A DNA stretch of 64,000 nucleotides from Buddleja alternifolia (GCA_019426215.1 CM033403.1:6966012-7030011); one strand, 5' to 3'. Positions 1 to 11,823 are shown, numbered from the stretch's first letter. Made by a program: numbers and translations. Notes: generated from the sequence alone by a model not told the origin.

Positions 1-523
1 TCAGCGTAATTTGGAGTTGAGCAATTAAATCATGAATCAAAATTGATATCCATTGTTGCAAGTGAGTCCTATGCACTCCTTTATAAACAATTCATTTCTT
101 TAAAATTTTCGTCGACGTGGGACGGCTAACAAGGGCCTCACATATTTTCTGGGATGAAAAATGGAATTTTGCCAACGTTAATTAGAGTCGAAGCTGGATC
201 TTATAATAATCTTTATACGTACCTGAAAAAAGTTATATTGACAAAACATGGGGGGTCTAAGCCTTGCTACTTGAACGAGGGGTTAGAAGGAAAAAGGATT
301 GCTTCCTATGCACATAATTGTAAGTTGTGGTCCATCCTAAGACCAAGAAATAAATGGATAACAAAGTTAGGCAACTTTTAAGTTAGCTCACTTATTGCGC
401 CGAACTAGAAATACATACAATTCAAATTGAGGAACATCCAGAATGCCTATAACCATTAGGTCTGGTAAAAAGAAATTGTAACAAATTGAGAAGATAACAA
501 GAATGATGGGTGATACTTGGCCA
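1..523. other. Unrecognised sequence
   Basis: I see no recognisable gene here. The longest open frame (154-381, +, 75 codons) has no motif I know and no plausible splice context, so I do not call it. The stretch leads into the inverted repeat that begins near 524. Confidence 0.5.
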
Positions 524-3500
524 CTTCCGGGACCTGGGCTCTCGGGAGATCTACACCCTTTATGTGGATACATACGTAGTAGGCCCCATTTGATCACTAC
601 ATGGGGAAGGGTGTAGATCATTCAGGGAGCCCAGGTGTAACGCCCTCAAATTTAATCCTAAAGAATCCAACACGAAAGCGTTATCCTATCCTTACAGAAG
701 TACAAACCAAATTCTGGACACAATTAAACAATTCATCTTATCGGGTCACAACCCCAATACATCAACTAAATAGCTATGCGAACTTAATATACATGAGTCA
801 ATCTACATCATTCACCTCTAGGATAGTCCGAGTTCATACTCCGATCCTTCAAGCTAGTTTCACTTCTCGACTTGCCTATAACTGGAAGGAAGAAAGTGAA
901 GTACATAAGCAAATGCTTAGTGAGCGCCAGTGTACGTGTGAAAGGTGCTTAAAATAGTTTTTAGACCCCAAAGTGATAAATTAATAAGGTGAAAACAATA
1001 ATAGTTTCTATTTTTCAAACGCTCATTAAAAAGGCGAGTAAGAATGACATTTGCGTTCAAGCAGTAGCTGGTATGACACCAGGATCTTAGTATACATACG
1101 ATAAAGTTTTAAAACATGCATTTTTAAAAGTGTGCAGTCAATGTAAGTACCACGTACAAGACTCAATGCAAGTATCATGTACAAAACATGTTTAAGTAAC
1201 ACGTACACGTCACGCTTAAGCAGTAGGGGGCCATGTTAGCAATACTATCGCGTCCGATGATTTACCCATAGCACTTTGGGTCCCTCTGCTTCTTCCTTAT
1301 CACCCCTGAACATGCGGCTTAAAAGCCATCACCTTATACCTCCCCACGCAGGCTCGCGATGCCCGATTTGGTCATATCCGGAATATGCCACACGATAAAT
1401 GACCCATGCACCCTCAGAGCACTCCGTCCTAGGTGCATGGATCTGGACGTGGATAGCGGGAACTGTTTAAGACCGCAAGCCCATGCTTGACCGGCCGAAC
1501 CCTGCCCTATCCATCGCCCGACCTTGGGCCCAACACAACCACGCAAGATGAAACATGTCACAAGAACACCATCACGACAAATGATCATGATATAAGAACC
1601 AAATGATGGAGTACTTCCACGAATCCATAAAAACCGATGTTTATTTTGAAATCATGCTTGCAAAATATGCATTTGAAACAAGTATGCAATCATGTATGTC
1701 ACGAATGATTGAATGAAGCATTTTTGCTCATGAAGGAATATTGAATCGAGCGAATATATATATATATATATATATATATTTTTAGAATTTCATTAAAAGA
1801 ATGTTTTCTTGAAATCATTTTCACAAAACCTGCCTGGAAAATTATTCTCGCAAGATATGTCTTTGAAACGTGCCAAGAAATGGTTAATGCAAATTGAGTC
1901 CATGATTTGATTTGAAAGTGTTGAAATTCATTTTCATGGGAAGTATTGAAAGCATGATGAAAGTATATAGATATATATATACGACGTGCTCCTTCCAGTT
2001 TTAAAAGACATATAACTATAATTTTGAGAGGCACTCACCTTGTCCAATCGAATAACAAAGCTCAAGTCCAGAGTTTGAGCGACGCTCAATCTATTTCGTA
2101 AGTATAATTACCTATTCCAAATAACTATACTCATTAATATGATCATAATAGCAACTTGATTGATAATAAACAAATACGATATGAATAATCTCGAATAAGC
2201 AAAGGTCTAGGAAATAAATATATTAATCAACACTTACCCAACTACAAATACACCATAAAATTGATTTGGTTCGGTCGAACTTTACTTCTAAGCCATGGAC
2301 AAGAATACACGAGATAATCCCATCATGCGCCTCCTTCTACCTTTGTGCGTCCTCACCGTTGCGATTCTCCGTTGTTCCATTTACCGAGACAATCAACACA
2401 AAATTTACATATATAGGTTCATAACAATCTCAGCTTTATCACCACATAAATATTATCTCAAAACCCACTCGAGAAAAGGGTGAATCGGGCCTCCAAATTT
2501 GATCTCCCAAAATGCCAATTTCTATACATCCTGGAACCTTGTAACCAAATCCACTTTTCAGCTACATTACACCATGAATTTTGGAAATTCTTAAACCTAT
2601 CAATATCTACACTCACAGAACTTTCCAGTGGTAGCCTTGCATGTGCAATCCGGCCACTAAAAGGGTGATTTCCAGGCTAAAGAACATGTAGGAACATTTC
2701 TGGAATTGGTAATTGGGTACTGGCAGTGATACTTAAATGGTAATCCTGGACATTTAAATGCACTTCCTTCAACAAAATCCACCATTACATGTATGTACAC
2801 TAAATGAGCTATCTAATAGTGGCCATGCCTAAACAATTAGACAATAAAAAGGAACAATTCAGGCCCAAATAAAATGAATGACAGATCCGGCCAAAAAAAC
2901 AGGGGCAGTGGTAGTGATGTTTTAGCCATCAATTCTTGATTATTTCCTTAACCAAAACCCACAAAACTCACCAGTAACATATTCTATACTCAAAGGGCTT
3001 TCCAACGGTGGGATTGCATGCATGATTCGACCACCAAAAGTATGATTTCTAGCTACACGAACATGATTAGAAGTTGCAGGTACTGCGAACACAGAACAGG
3101 AAGTGGTGATTCAATGGTCGATTCTGGAACTTTAGTGACCAAATTAGCACAATCCAACTTAATATTACTGTTCCTTGTTTTGTTAGGATGAGTTTGAGCT
3201 AAAGAACTCTAAAAATGAACATCATTTGATACCTCAAAACATGAAGATACAAACGCTGCCAGAACAGAAATTTTCTTTCGAAAATTGCTTGCAAGATATG
3301 TGTTTTGTTGTGGGTTGAGCTTTCTCTTCTGGTTGATTAGCTTGGAACGGTTTGAGACCTTAAAGAGGTCAAAAATGGAGAAGGGTCTGATAATTTGAGG
3401 AAGAATTAATTGGAGTGAAAATGATAGGCAATGGAATGAATAGATAGAAGTATTTATAGGGTGAAATGAGGGCTTGATGGCAATTTTCCTATTTGTCTCA

Positions 3501-3721
3501 TAGTCCTTACCTTATTGTATTTCATCTCATGGTCCCTATATACATACGAGTTAATATTGAGCCCCTACACGGATGAAAATTAATATTCATCCAATCTAAT
3601 TACTAAGATAAGAACTCATACATATTAATCAAGTACTCTTCAATAAACTATACTACGAGTTATTGCTTTACTAAGTATATTAGTATTACGAAACCTCGAC
3701 TATCACACCAGGTCCCGGGAG
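524..3721. repeat. Inverted repeat interrupted by a solo LTR
   Basis: The left arm lies at about 524-564 and contains GGGACCTGGGCTC and GATCTACACCC. The right arm is split: 601-635 carries GGGTGTAGATC and GGGAGCCCAGG, and 3713-3721 continues it with TCCCGGGAG after the 3.07-kb insertion. The two right-arm pieces joined are the reverse complement of the left arm with a few mismatches. This could be a small foldback element or an imperfect hairpin of host DNA. Confidence 0.6.
636..3707 (+). mobile_element. Solo LTR, probably Ty3/gypsy type, 3.07 kb
   Basis: The element begins TGTAACGCCC and ends CTATCACA, so it has the TG...CA ends of an LTR. It is flanked on both sides by the 5-bp duplication CCAGG (631-635 and 3708-3712). 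There are no gag or pol frames and no second LTR, so it looks like a solo LTR left by LTR-LTR recombination. The length and the TGTAACGCCC start are reminiscent of the long LTRs of Tat/Ogre-like gypsy elements; that lineage call is inference. A TATA-like TATTTATAGG lies at 3451-3460, about 250 bp before the end, as expected for a U3/R region. It also contains TA-rich simple sequence near 1755-1780. Small ORFs inside it are not convincing genes. Confidence 0.72.
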
Positions 3722-4384
3722 TAGCTAGAATCATCTAAGAATGATCTAATTTTCTGAAGGACCTGAACTAATCTTGCATTGTTGATAAGTGGAACACCTT
3801 ACAAGACGTTAAAGACAAAATAAAAAAAAATCAAAACTCATCGATCGATGTAAATATTGATTTATTTTCTTGCAACAAAAATTTTCTTATATAGTAATGT
3901 TATCGTTAAGAATTGAGATAAATTCAACTATAAGTTTAATATTCTTCAATGTTATATGTGTACTATATCATATAATTAATGGAATAAATTAATGGCTGGG
4001 TACATGGTCATGACTAAACATTGCCCCGTCAACAAGGTTGCATGCATTAATTTGGTTCACTACATTATATTGAAAGAGTCATTGAATCAACTTCCAGGAC
4101 CAAGACAAGTTGTCCCAGATTCTGACTAGGTCAAATTGGACCATACTATTATCCAACAAAAGTGTATAAATTGAGATTTTTTTTTCTTTTTTTTAAACAG
4201 CTGAATTAACCCCGCAGTTTTGACCTGTTTATGTGGAGCTTAAATATCTTAACTAGCTTGGTTTGAACTCAATATAGCTCGTTTCTTGGCTTTTGTGTTT
4301 CAATTAGTTTCATCCCTGCACAACAAAATATGTTAAAATTAGTAGATATAGCAAAGATAATGGATGTATAGTATAATTATAGCC
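3722..4384. other. Intergenic DNA with a diverged chitinase-locus repeat
   Basis: No gene is seen. The part at about 3960-4170 contains AACAAGGTTGCATGCATT and AGACAAGTTGTC, and resembles the stretches at 16820-17090 and 43390-43520. Those lie next to other copies of the chitinase upstream region. I read it as an old copy of that unit. Confidence 0.45.
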
Positions 4385-4956
4385 AGGACGGAGTCAGGAA
4401 TATAAGTTTTCAAAATAATGGGGACAAATTTGAATATTTTTAGATTTTAGGGGCGCAAAATTTTAAATTTCAAAAATTTATAGGGTAAAACATTAAGGCT
4501 GTGTTTGGTTTTATTTTGGGGTTTTTTTTGGTGAAAATTTTGGTGAAAAGGTTTGTTGGAAGTTGTGTATTTTGATGAAAATGTGTTTGGTTTAGTATTT
4601 GATTTTATTTTCAGAAGAGACAAAAGTTACTGTAGTAGTCAAATCATGTAAGTTTTTGTCTGAAAAATTGTGTTTATAATTAGTTAATGATTGAAAAATA
4701 TAATATAATATAAGTTTTAAATGATTATATTGTAGTTGATGTAATTACTAGGTACCCTAAAGTAGAGACAAATAGGGAGACAATAGCTGACAATTTTTTT
4801 GACCAAAAAAATTATTTTTTGTCAAAAAAACACAAAACAAACAAGTTTTGGCCAAAATTTTTGGCCAAAATGGGTTTGAAAACAAAACCAAACACAACCT
4901 TAATTTTTCAAAGTTGAGAGAGAGGGAAGTGGCCCCACAGCCCCTGGCTCCGTCCT
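4385..4956. mobile_element. MITE-like element interrupted by another MITE
   Basis: The left end AGGACGGAGTCAGG and the right end CCTGGCTCCGTCCT are inverted copies with one mismatch. Between them, A/T-rich sequence is split by the TTAA-flanked element at 4497-4899. Related end sequence occurs at about 38832-39343. No target-site duplication was clear and no coding region is present, so the superfamily is unassigned. Confidence 0.5.
4497..4899. mobile_element. Short MITE with GGCTGTGTTTGG ends, flanked by TTAA
   Basis: The 5' end GGCTGTGTTTGGTTTT is matched by AAAACCAAACACAACC at the 3' end, with one mismatch. TTAA sits on both sides (4493-4496 and 4900-4903). The interior is rich in TTTTGG/CCAAAA motifs and non-coding. 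TTAA could be a 4-bp target duplication, or an overlapping TTA/TAA site as in PIF/Harbinger (Tourist) elements. It is nested inside 4385-4956. Confidence 0.62.
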
Positions 4957-5088
4957 TGAGTAGAACAATTACTAGATGCCATTGTTACGAAAATGAATAT
5001 CCTTCTACTTGTGGTTGTGAAAGTTTTGCCTGCATTACAAATCCTAGAAACGGACTTAGTTGGCATGTCTGATGCACACTTTTATTTT

Positions 5089-5340
5089 GGAAAATTACAC
5101 ACAGAACCCCTCACTTATTATGTAATTATCAAAACCCCTCTCATTTATTTGAAATTACCAACACACCCCCTCATATTAAGGATTTTTTACAATTACACTC
5201 TCTGTATGTTTAAAAATTCTAACAATTTCACCCCTATGAATCTTACAATAGACCCCTTGAGGGGTGTTGATAATTTCTAATAAGTGAGGGAAAGTTTTGG
5301 TAATTAAACAATAAGTTAGGGATCTGTGTATAATTTTTCC
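5089..5340. mobile_element. 252-bp MITE with long inverted arms
   Basis: It starts GGAAAATTACACACAGA and ends TCTGTGTATAATTTTTCC, and most of its length folds back on itself. TTTATTTT is present directly on both sides (5081-5088 and 5341-5348), an 8-bp target duplication that would fit hAT. There is no coding capacity; the ORF that runs through it is incidental. Confidence 0.65.
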
Positions 5341-5348
5341 TTTATTTT

Positions 5349-6373
5349 TACATGATTGGAGAATTTATTTTGGTGGTTATTGATGTAACGGTGGAATTGA
5401 GCTCAAATGTTCTATTTTATTTTGTGAAGAAGATTGGCATAATCTTATTGTCCTTTTTGGAAAATGCGACCAACGACGTGTTGAGTTAGTTATCCGGGAT
5501 GCCATCATGCCTCGACTTTTATATTTAACAGGTATGTCTTACACTTGATATAATGAAAGTAAAGTATAGAATGATTAATAAAGAGCAGAATAAAAATGAA
5601 TATGGTATTTCTAAAACAATTTTGATCAGTTTTTTTGGAAAAAATTAGTGCATGAATGATATGACATTTACGCACAAAATTTATTCATTATCACAATGTT
5701 TTTATTCTACATCATGTGCCACCCAAGCAGGAATTCTCCCCAAAAAATCGGTCAAAATAATGATTAATAGAGCATTTGCTTTTGACCATTAATATCTGGT
5801 TGGAAATTTTGGTTGACACTAAATACGAGACATTTTGAAACTTATAGGATTACATACGAGAAATTTGTAATGAATTGGTACAAAGACCGCATGATTAACT
5901 CTATCATTGAGGTAGTGACCTTAAACAAATAAGTGGATGCGTCGTAAAAAGTACATGCGTTCAACATGATTGAATTGTAGAACACCTTATAAAGTGATCA
6001 CTATCAAAGGAAAGTGTGATTCTATTACAAATTATTAATTGTCCTTAGACATTAGGATTCATTATATTCTTCCATTATTCATTTGATTTTGATTACGAAC
6101 CGATGGTGCCAAAGCAAGGGCTATACTCCAAAACATTGAGTCTTGTGATTATTGTTATGAGTAGTTATGAATGCTCAATAAGAAACCCATCATCTCAAAT
6201 GAGAAGTATATTTAATTGATTTTCCAAACATTAGACTCATAATTGGCCGGGGTTATTTTTTAAAATATTCTTTTATCATTATAAATATCAAAAAAATTAA
6301 AGTCATTTTTAGATTTAGTTAAAAGAAAATTCAAGAAACTTTGAGTTACAGAATCGACAGTTCGTTCCTATTA
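5349..6373. other. Unrecognised intergenic DNA
   Basis: A/T-rich with no recognised gene, RNA or repeat boundary. The stretch at about 5400-5530 is less A/T-rich and briefly exon-like, but I could not assign it. Confidence 0.4.
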
Positions 6374-7084
6374 CAGTAAAACCTCTATACAAGAATTCTC
6401 TATATAAGAATAACCTCCTTATAGTAATAAAAAATCATCGTCCCAACTCGGGACCAGTTATAAATAAGAATAAACTCTACATTGTAATATTCCATGTTTT
6501 TTTTAGGACCATCCTTAAGAAATTTACCTCCATATAGTAATAAAATGACATTAAATTTCAAATATATTTATATATTTATATAAAATATCTATATTTATTT
6601 AACTATGTTACATTAAACTTAAGATGATATGAAATACTTATCTAAAGTTGTCTGTGACAGTGACTTAATTTTTTGGGTTAATACCGCATCCTTTAACTTG
6701 CGCGTTCATAGTAACTCGTCAACACAATTACCTTCTTGTTGAATCCAAAATATTTCTAGCTTGTTTTAAATGCATACATAATGTAAATAATTTTTTTTTA
6801 CATTTTCTAGATACATACATGATTGAATCTTCTAAATCTAATATATACACAATGTACATGCATGATGTACGTACATTTATTTTTTCAAAATTCATGAACC
6901 TTATATATCTTTTAAATTCATGTTTTTAAGATACGAAGGGACACATTTCCAAGTGTCGTATAATTTATATTAGTTATTTTCTTAAAATTATAATTTTTAT
7001 ATTTAAACCTCTATTTAAGAATAACCTCCCTATAGTAATATTTTTCTCCGGTCCCGAGGATATTACTGTATAGAGGTTTTACTG
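6374..7084. mobile_element. Emigrant/pogo-like MITE
   Basis: The left end is CAGTAAAACCTCTATA and the right end is TATAGAGGTTTTACTG, perfect inverted copies. Each side has a TA dinucleotide (6372-6373 and 7085-7086), the Tc1/mariner-pogo target site. CAGTAAAACCTCTATA is the terminal motif known from Arabidopsis Emigrant MITEs. A subterminal motif (AAGAATAACCTCC, TATAGTAAT) is repeated near both ends. At 711 bp with no transposase frame, it is non-autonomous. Confidence 0.82.
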
Positions 7085-7086
7085 TA

Positions 7087-7745
7087 ACTCAACCAAATAT
7101 AGTTTGGTTGAAGGAAACTGATTAACTTGTAGAAAGAGCCTCTCTATAAAGTCTCTCTTATTAGGGATTTGGTCGCAATATGTTGATGGATATTATTGCA
7201 ATTTGTGAAAGTTATATGTTTCTACTTAATGTATATCTATATATAATAAAACATCATCTTTAATACTATCTAAGTAAGTGCATATGTGGATATTCTATTG
7301 AACTCAATTGTGCTACATAAGTAATTCAAAATTTAAAATTCAAAATATGGTAGTTACCAATGTAATTTTAAATTTAAATAAAAATTAAGTTTTCTATATC
7401 TATTTCTCTTATTAATGATATTTATCAATAATTTTATTTCATAATAACACATTAATTCATTTTACCAATAATATGATTTAGTATTCATATAAACAAATTT
7501 TTCGGTGATAGCTATAGGTATCAAAATCAAACTATAAATAAATAAATTATATAATAAACTATATATTTGAATTTTTTTATACACGTAATCGGTATCACGT
7601 GCTTTAGCACGGGGTTCCACTAGTATATATAATATTTGAAAACTAGTATGAACAAATCTAGAAAGTTGTTTCAATTCAAAAGAGTTTGAATTTTAAATTT
7701 ATTTATCACACATCTAAATTTCAGATTCTTGAAAATCTCATGCGG

Positions 7746-7784
<39 letters not shown>

Positions 7785-8209
7785 CTTATGTATTGAATAT
7801 ATGGCTTATCTAGCGCCACGTTTGCTACAATGATTGAGCATTCCAAGAAAGCTCAGTTCAGGTGGAAAGGGATTCCACCTATAATAGTCTTTTTCGTGTC
7901 TTTGTTTGGCTACATACATGGACTAAAACCATTTTTGTATAGAACTTTCAATCCTTCTTTGTACTCACTTAAATATAATTACACTAAAATAAAATTTGAT
8001 ATGATTACTACTAACATGACCCTATTTACACTACACAAACATAATATACATAATTATATTTCCATAATAATATTTTTTGGATAAAAACTAATATCATAAT
8101 TATTATTTTAATTTTGATCTAAAAACACAAATAAATAAAATGCCTAAATACTTTTATGCACACCGACACATATGCAAAATAAAATGTAAATAATAATTTG
8201 AAAAAATAT

Positions 8210-8251
<42 letters not shown>

Positions 8252-8316
8252 ATATTAATATTTACATATAAGATTCATTCTTATATTGTATGAATACACA
8301 CACATATAAATACATA
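7087..8316. other. Intergenic DNA with microsatellites
   Basis: No supported gene. Contains a perfect (CT)n run at about 7749-7781 and a (TA)n(TG)n run at about 8214-8253. The ORFs at 7462-7674 (-) and 7830-8084 (+) have no motif and an A/T-driven composition. Confidence 0.55.
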
Positions 8317-8581
8317 CATTACAGAAAAAATGAAGTATTAGTGACAAAGTATCAAGTGGAAAGTTGTTACTAATTAGAAATATTAAGTGACAAGAAAATT
8401 TGTTTTGTCACAAAAATAGCCTTCACAAGTTTAATAGTGGCATGAATTGTATAAAAGGTGCAACTCTTGATAACTAGTGACAAGAAAATTGATGTCAGTA
8501 TTGATAATGAGTGATACATCTATAGTGACAACTTACTACTGTCAACAAATATAATTGTCTCTCTATTTGTGTTGTCACTAA
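8317..8581. mobile_element. Left part of a decayed element rich in AGTGACAA motifs
   Basis: From about CATTACAGAAAAAATG the sequence carries many AGTGACAA/TTGTCACT motifs in both orientations. They resume at about 10768-10830, after the CACTA element 8582-10764, which therefore inserted into it. A similar motif-rich stretch is at 42906-43287. Clusters of short subterminal repeats and a CACTA-like start suggest another non-autonomous CACTA family. Its right end was not found. Confidence 0.4.
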
Positions 8582-8724
8582 CATTACTACAGAAATAACC
8601 ACTGTAATTTTTTTTTTAAAATTTGTTTTTTCCCGGGCCTATTACAGCGGTTATTTATATAACCGCTGTAATAGGTAGTTTATTTTATTTTTTTTAATTT
8701 CATTTTCTCGTTTATAATTTTACC

Positions 8725-9004
8725 GTGTTGGAATGATACGAAATTCGCACGGTCATAGCAAAACAGCATTCTAAACAAAACGCATGTCTTAGACATGCGA
8801 TGTTGTGGTTTTAGCCATCTGAGATTGTTTAAGGCCTCAAATTTGCGTTTTATTACGAAAATAGGGTATTTTTGTAATAAAATGCAAATTTGAGACCTTA
8901 AACGATCTCAGATGGCTAAAATCACAAGACCACAATGCATAACATGCGTTTTGTTCAGCACGCCGTTTTACTATGACCGTGCGAATTTTGTGTCATTCCA
9001 ACAC
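8725..9004. repeat. ~280-bp near-perfect palindrome inside CACTA 1
   Basis: The arm 8725-8864 (starting GTGTTGGAATGA) is the reverse complement of 8866-9004 (ending TCATTCCAACAC) with scattered mismatches. The loop is almost nil. A transcript would fold into a hairpin of about 135 bp. The same palindrome is at 29728-30002 in CACTA 3. It may be a foldback element captured by the family, or part of the family itself. Confidence 0.78.
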
Positions 9005-9039
9005 CGCAAAATTTCAACCGAGAAATATTTTCGTAAATA

Positions 9040-9273
9040 CACAAATATACATACACCCACACACACAAATATACATACACCCATCAACATATACACAAAT
9101 ATACATACACCCATCCACACATACACAAATATACATACACCCACACATACACACATACACAAATATACATACACCCATCAACATATACACAAATATACAT
9201 ACACCCATCCACATATACACAAATATACATACAACCACATATACACAAATATATATACACCCATCAACATATA
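9040..9273. repeat. Minisatellite, ACACAAATATACATACACCC type
   Basis: Tandem, slightly variable units built from ACAAATATACATACACCCA and CATCAACATATAC. The array resumes at 10003-10180 after the TRIM insertion, and a sister array is at 30040-30375. Long ORFs on both strands (IYIHPHT-like and GVCIFVYM-like repeats) result from the repeat and are not genes. Confidence 0.85.
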
Positions 9274-9997
9274 TGTTAGATTAGAGAAAACTCCGTAGGG
9301 AACTTGTATTATTGAGTAACATATTTATAGAGTTACAAGAGAGAGAGAATACAAGAAAACCCTAAACTATAAAGACTGTAAAAGATAAATAAGGTAATAA
9401 GAATACTAGTCTAACTAGGAAAGCAATAATAATACCTAACACTCCCCCGCAGTTGAAACGTGAAAGTCTTGAACATTGACACTGAACTAAAAACTGAGAA
9501 AAGATGTTACGACAGTCCGGGCATAAAGAATGCTTAGTAGAGAGATTTTGACGAATACGTTTCTCAAAGTGGAGCAGTTTCGTCTGGAAATCATTAAATA
9601 AGACGGCGGTTCGACGAAGACGCTTCTTAATGTGGAGCAATTTCGTCTGAAAACCATTAAATAAGGCGGAGACTCCAAGTCCTTGTTTTTCCAAGGGTGA
9701 GTGGTGACAGCATAAACAAAGATAAAGAAAAAAAACTACCCTAAGCTAAACTAAACTAGATAAGGTGACGGGGTCGGCGACTTGAGGATGGCGGAAGCGA
9801 GAGATCGAGATGCCATGACTCTGATACCATGTTAGATTAGAGAAAACTCCGTAGGGAACTTCTATTATTGAGTAACATATTTATAGCGTTACAAGAGAGA
9901 GAAAATACAAGAAAACTCTAAACTATAAAGAATGTAAAAGATAAATAAGGTAATAAGAATACTAATCTAACTAGGAAAGCAATAATAATACCTAACA
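9274..9997 (-). mobile_element. TRIM-like mini LTR retrotransposon (724 bp)
   Basis: Two 168-bp LTRs (9274-9441 and 9830-9997) begin TGTTAGATTAGAG and end AATACCTAACA. The 5-bp duplication ATATA flanks the element (9269-9273 and 9998-10002). On the minus strand TGGTATCAGAG, complementary to initiator tRNA-Met, directly follows one LTR (about 9819-9829). The purine run CTGCGGGGGAG precedes the other (9442-9452). The ~390-bp interior has no gag or pol. Two tandem ~60-bp blocks in it (about 9545-9670, each with GTGGAGCA.TTTCGTCTG) are the only internal structure. Very similar LTRs imply a recent insertion. Confidence 0.85.
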
Positions 9998-10002
9998 ATA
10001 TA

Positions 10003-10330
10003 CACAAATATACACACACCCATCCACACATACACAAATATACATACACCCACACATACACAAATATACATATACACCCACATATACACAAAATAAATAC
10101 ACCCACACATATACAAATATACATACACCCACACATATACAAATATACATACACCCACACATATACAAATATACATATATATATATATAGAGAGAGAGAA
10201 ATAGAAGAAGCTTACGGTCGTGGTGGTGGTGGCGGCGGCGCCGGTATGTGGTGGTGGTGGTGGCGGCAGCGGCGCTGGTGCCGCACTTTTGGGGAGGGGG
10301 GGGGGGGTCGAGAGAGAGAGAGAGAGAAGC
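10003..10330. repeat. Minisatellite continuation plus GAGA and GGT simple sequence
   Basis: 10003-10180 continues the ACACCCACACATATACAAATA array. It is followed by (AT)n, GAGAGA and a GGTGGTGGCGGCGG patch with a G homopolymer. The same order (minisatellite, GAGA, GGCGG) is seen near the right end of CACTA 3, and a GAGA/GGCGG patch near that of CACTA 2. Proline- and arginine-rich ORFs here are composition artefacts. Confidence 0.75.
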
Positions 10331-10767
10331 TGAAATGAGTTTTAAATTTTGAGAGTGAGAGAGAGAAGCGGGAAGATAAAAGAGTTTTAATTTTTTTTTC
10401 ATTTTGGCCTATTACAGCGGTTCTTATAAGAACCGCTGTAATAGGGTACACCTATTACAGCAGTTCACATAAGAACCGCTGTAATATGTATTTTCATTTT
10501 TTTTTGGCTGTAATAGGTGCTGCGTTTTATAGCGGTTCAATAGAGAACCACTGTAAAAGGCCTATTACAGCGGTTCTCTACAGAACCGCTGTAATAGCCT
10601 GGCGCCTATTAGAGCGGTTCATGAAAGAACCGCTGTAATAGGTGCCGCGTTTTACCTATTACAGCGGCTCTTTCACGAACCGCTGTAATAGCCCCATCCG
10701 TTCAGTGGTTTTTCGAAAAACCGCTGTAATTGGGGCGCTGTAATAGGCTCTTTTTGTAGTAGTGTAA

Positions 10768-11823
10768 GTTATCACTAAATATGTGTCATTAAATGTCGAT
10801 AGTGACAACTTACAATTTTATCACTTCAAATTTTGTCATTAACATTATTGTATATTATATTGAAACTTGTACAATTTATTTATATGATACAAATTATAAA
10901 TATATATATTGTACACCTTTGGGCATATAAATACTTATATACATAATAATTATATATTACATATTTTGTATCTATAAATGTACATATATTTATGAAATAT
11001 ATAAATATAAATACATTTATACTTGTACATATTTTGTGTTTATAAGAAAATTTACATATATTGAATTACACACAAAAACTAAAATACATTATAGATCTAT
11101 ACAACTATTTTATGTTGTAATTCAAAATTTAAAGTACGAGATGAGTGACATATATTTTTAATTGTGATTCCCAATGAAGTGGAAATAACTACTTCTTCAT
11201 GGTTGAATGATGAATGAGTATTCCTACTTCTAACATGAATAAGCAATATATAGACTACTCAATCCCACATCTCATTAATTATAATCTTACCAAACATGAA
11301 GTGAGTTAAAAAAAATGGAAAACGTCTTTTCTGAGATTCTCATTCCCTTGTACCAAACATGTCATTAGTTGGCCATCGCAATTGAAAGTGGGAGTTTTAC
11401 GAAATGTTGAGACAAAAAATACTGAGGGAGTGAAATGAATATCTTTGCGGCAATATATTTCGATTGCTTAGCGAGGTATGTGCCAAAAGAAAATCCAAGA
11501 CAACTTGTGTAGAAATCTTTATGATGAATATAAGATATTCACACAAGTACCGAACTTTTAGGTTTGTAGTTCAAGGAGACTAGAACACAATGTAAAAAGA
11601 GACAACTCATTTAGATTTTAATGGAATATAAAACAAAGAACTAAATTTGATTAATTGAAGGACTAACTTTGCAATTTTTTTTAAATAGTTGAACTAAAAA
11701 TAAAATCTAATAAAGGGTGGTGCTAAAAGTCAAATGACTATATTTTTGTGGGACAAAAATATAATTATTCCAGTAACGGCCCAGCAAAAAAATATTGCAA
11801 AAATTTGGGTGTAAATTTTGCTA
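10768..11823. other. Intergenic DNA
   Basis: Starts with the continuation of the AGTGACAA-motif sequence (to about 10850), then A/T-rich DNA with no recognised gene. The last ~100 bp (GACTATATTTTTGTGGGACA, about 11740) resembles 18910-18940 upstream of the chitinase, marking the approach to a paralogous unit. Confidence 0.5.

Larger units (their letters stand above)
8582..10764. mobile_element. Non-autonomous CACTA element 1 (2183 bp)
   Basis: The left end CATTACTACAGAAA and the right end TTTTTGTAGTAGTG are inverted repeats of the CACTACTACA type. The 3-bp duplication TAA flanks it (8579-8581 and 10765-10767), as expected for CACTA (En/Spm). The right subterminal part (about 10408-10750) is packed with palindromic copies of CTATTACAGCGGTTC; these could be transposase-binding repeats. 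Inside are a ~280-bp hairpin, an ACACCCAC-type minisatellite, a nested TRIM (9274-9997) and a GGT/GAGA-rich patch (10205-10330). There is no transposase. It is the same family as 11928-16547 and 29362-30808. Confidence 0.85.

Noticed and set aside
9040..9273. CRISPR-like array
   Set aside because: Regular units but no unique spacers; a plant minisatellite.
8912..9298. Long ORFs on both strands, repeated in CACTA 3 (29954-30871)
   Set aside because: They translate the ACACAAATATACATACACCC minisatellite and its simple-sequence neighbours in several frames; the repeating peptides are artefacts.
9362..9694. 110-codon minus-strand ORF within the TRIM
   Set aside because: It runs through the LTR and the two internal ~60-bp repeats; TRIMs are non-coding and no domain is visible.
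9819..9829. Possible tRNA-Met gene fragments at the TGGTATCAGAG sites (also 31478, 44307)
   Set aside because: Only 11-12 bases match, next to LTRs or a viral leader; they are primer-binding sites and no cloverleaf surrounds them.
10212..10451. Proline/histidine-rich ORFs
   Set aside because: They arise from GGTGGTGGCGG and GAGA simple sequence inside the CACTA element, with no start context or conserved motif.
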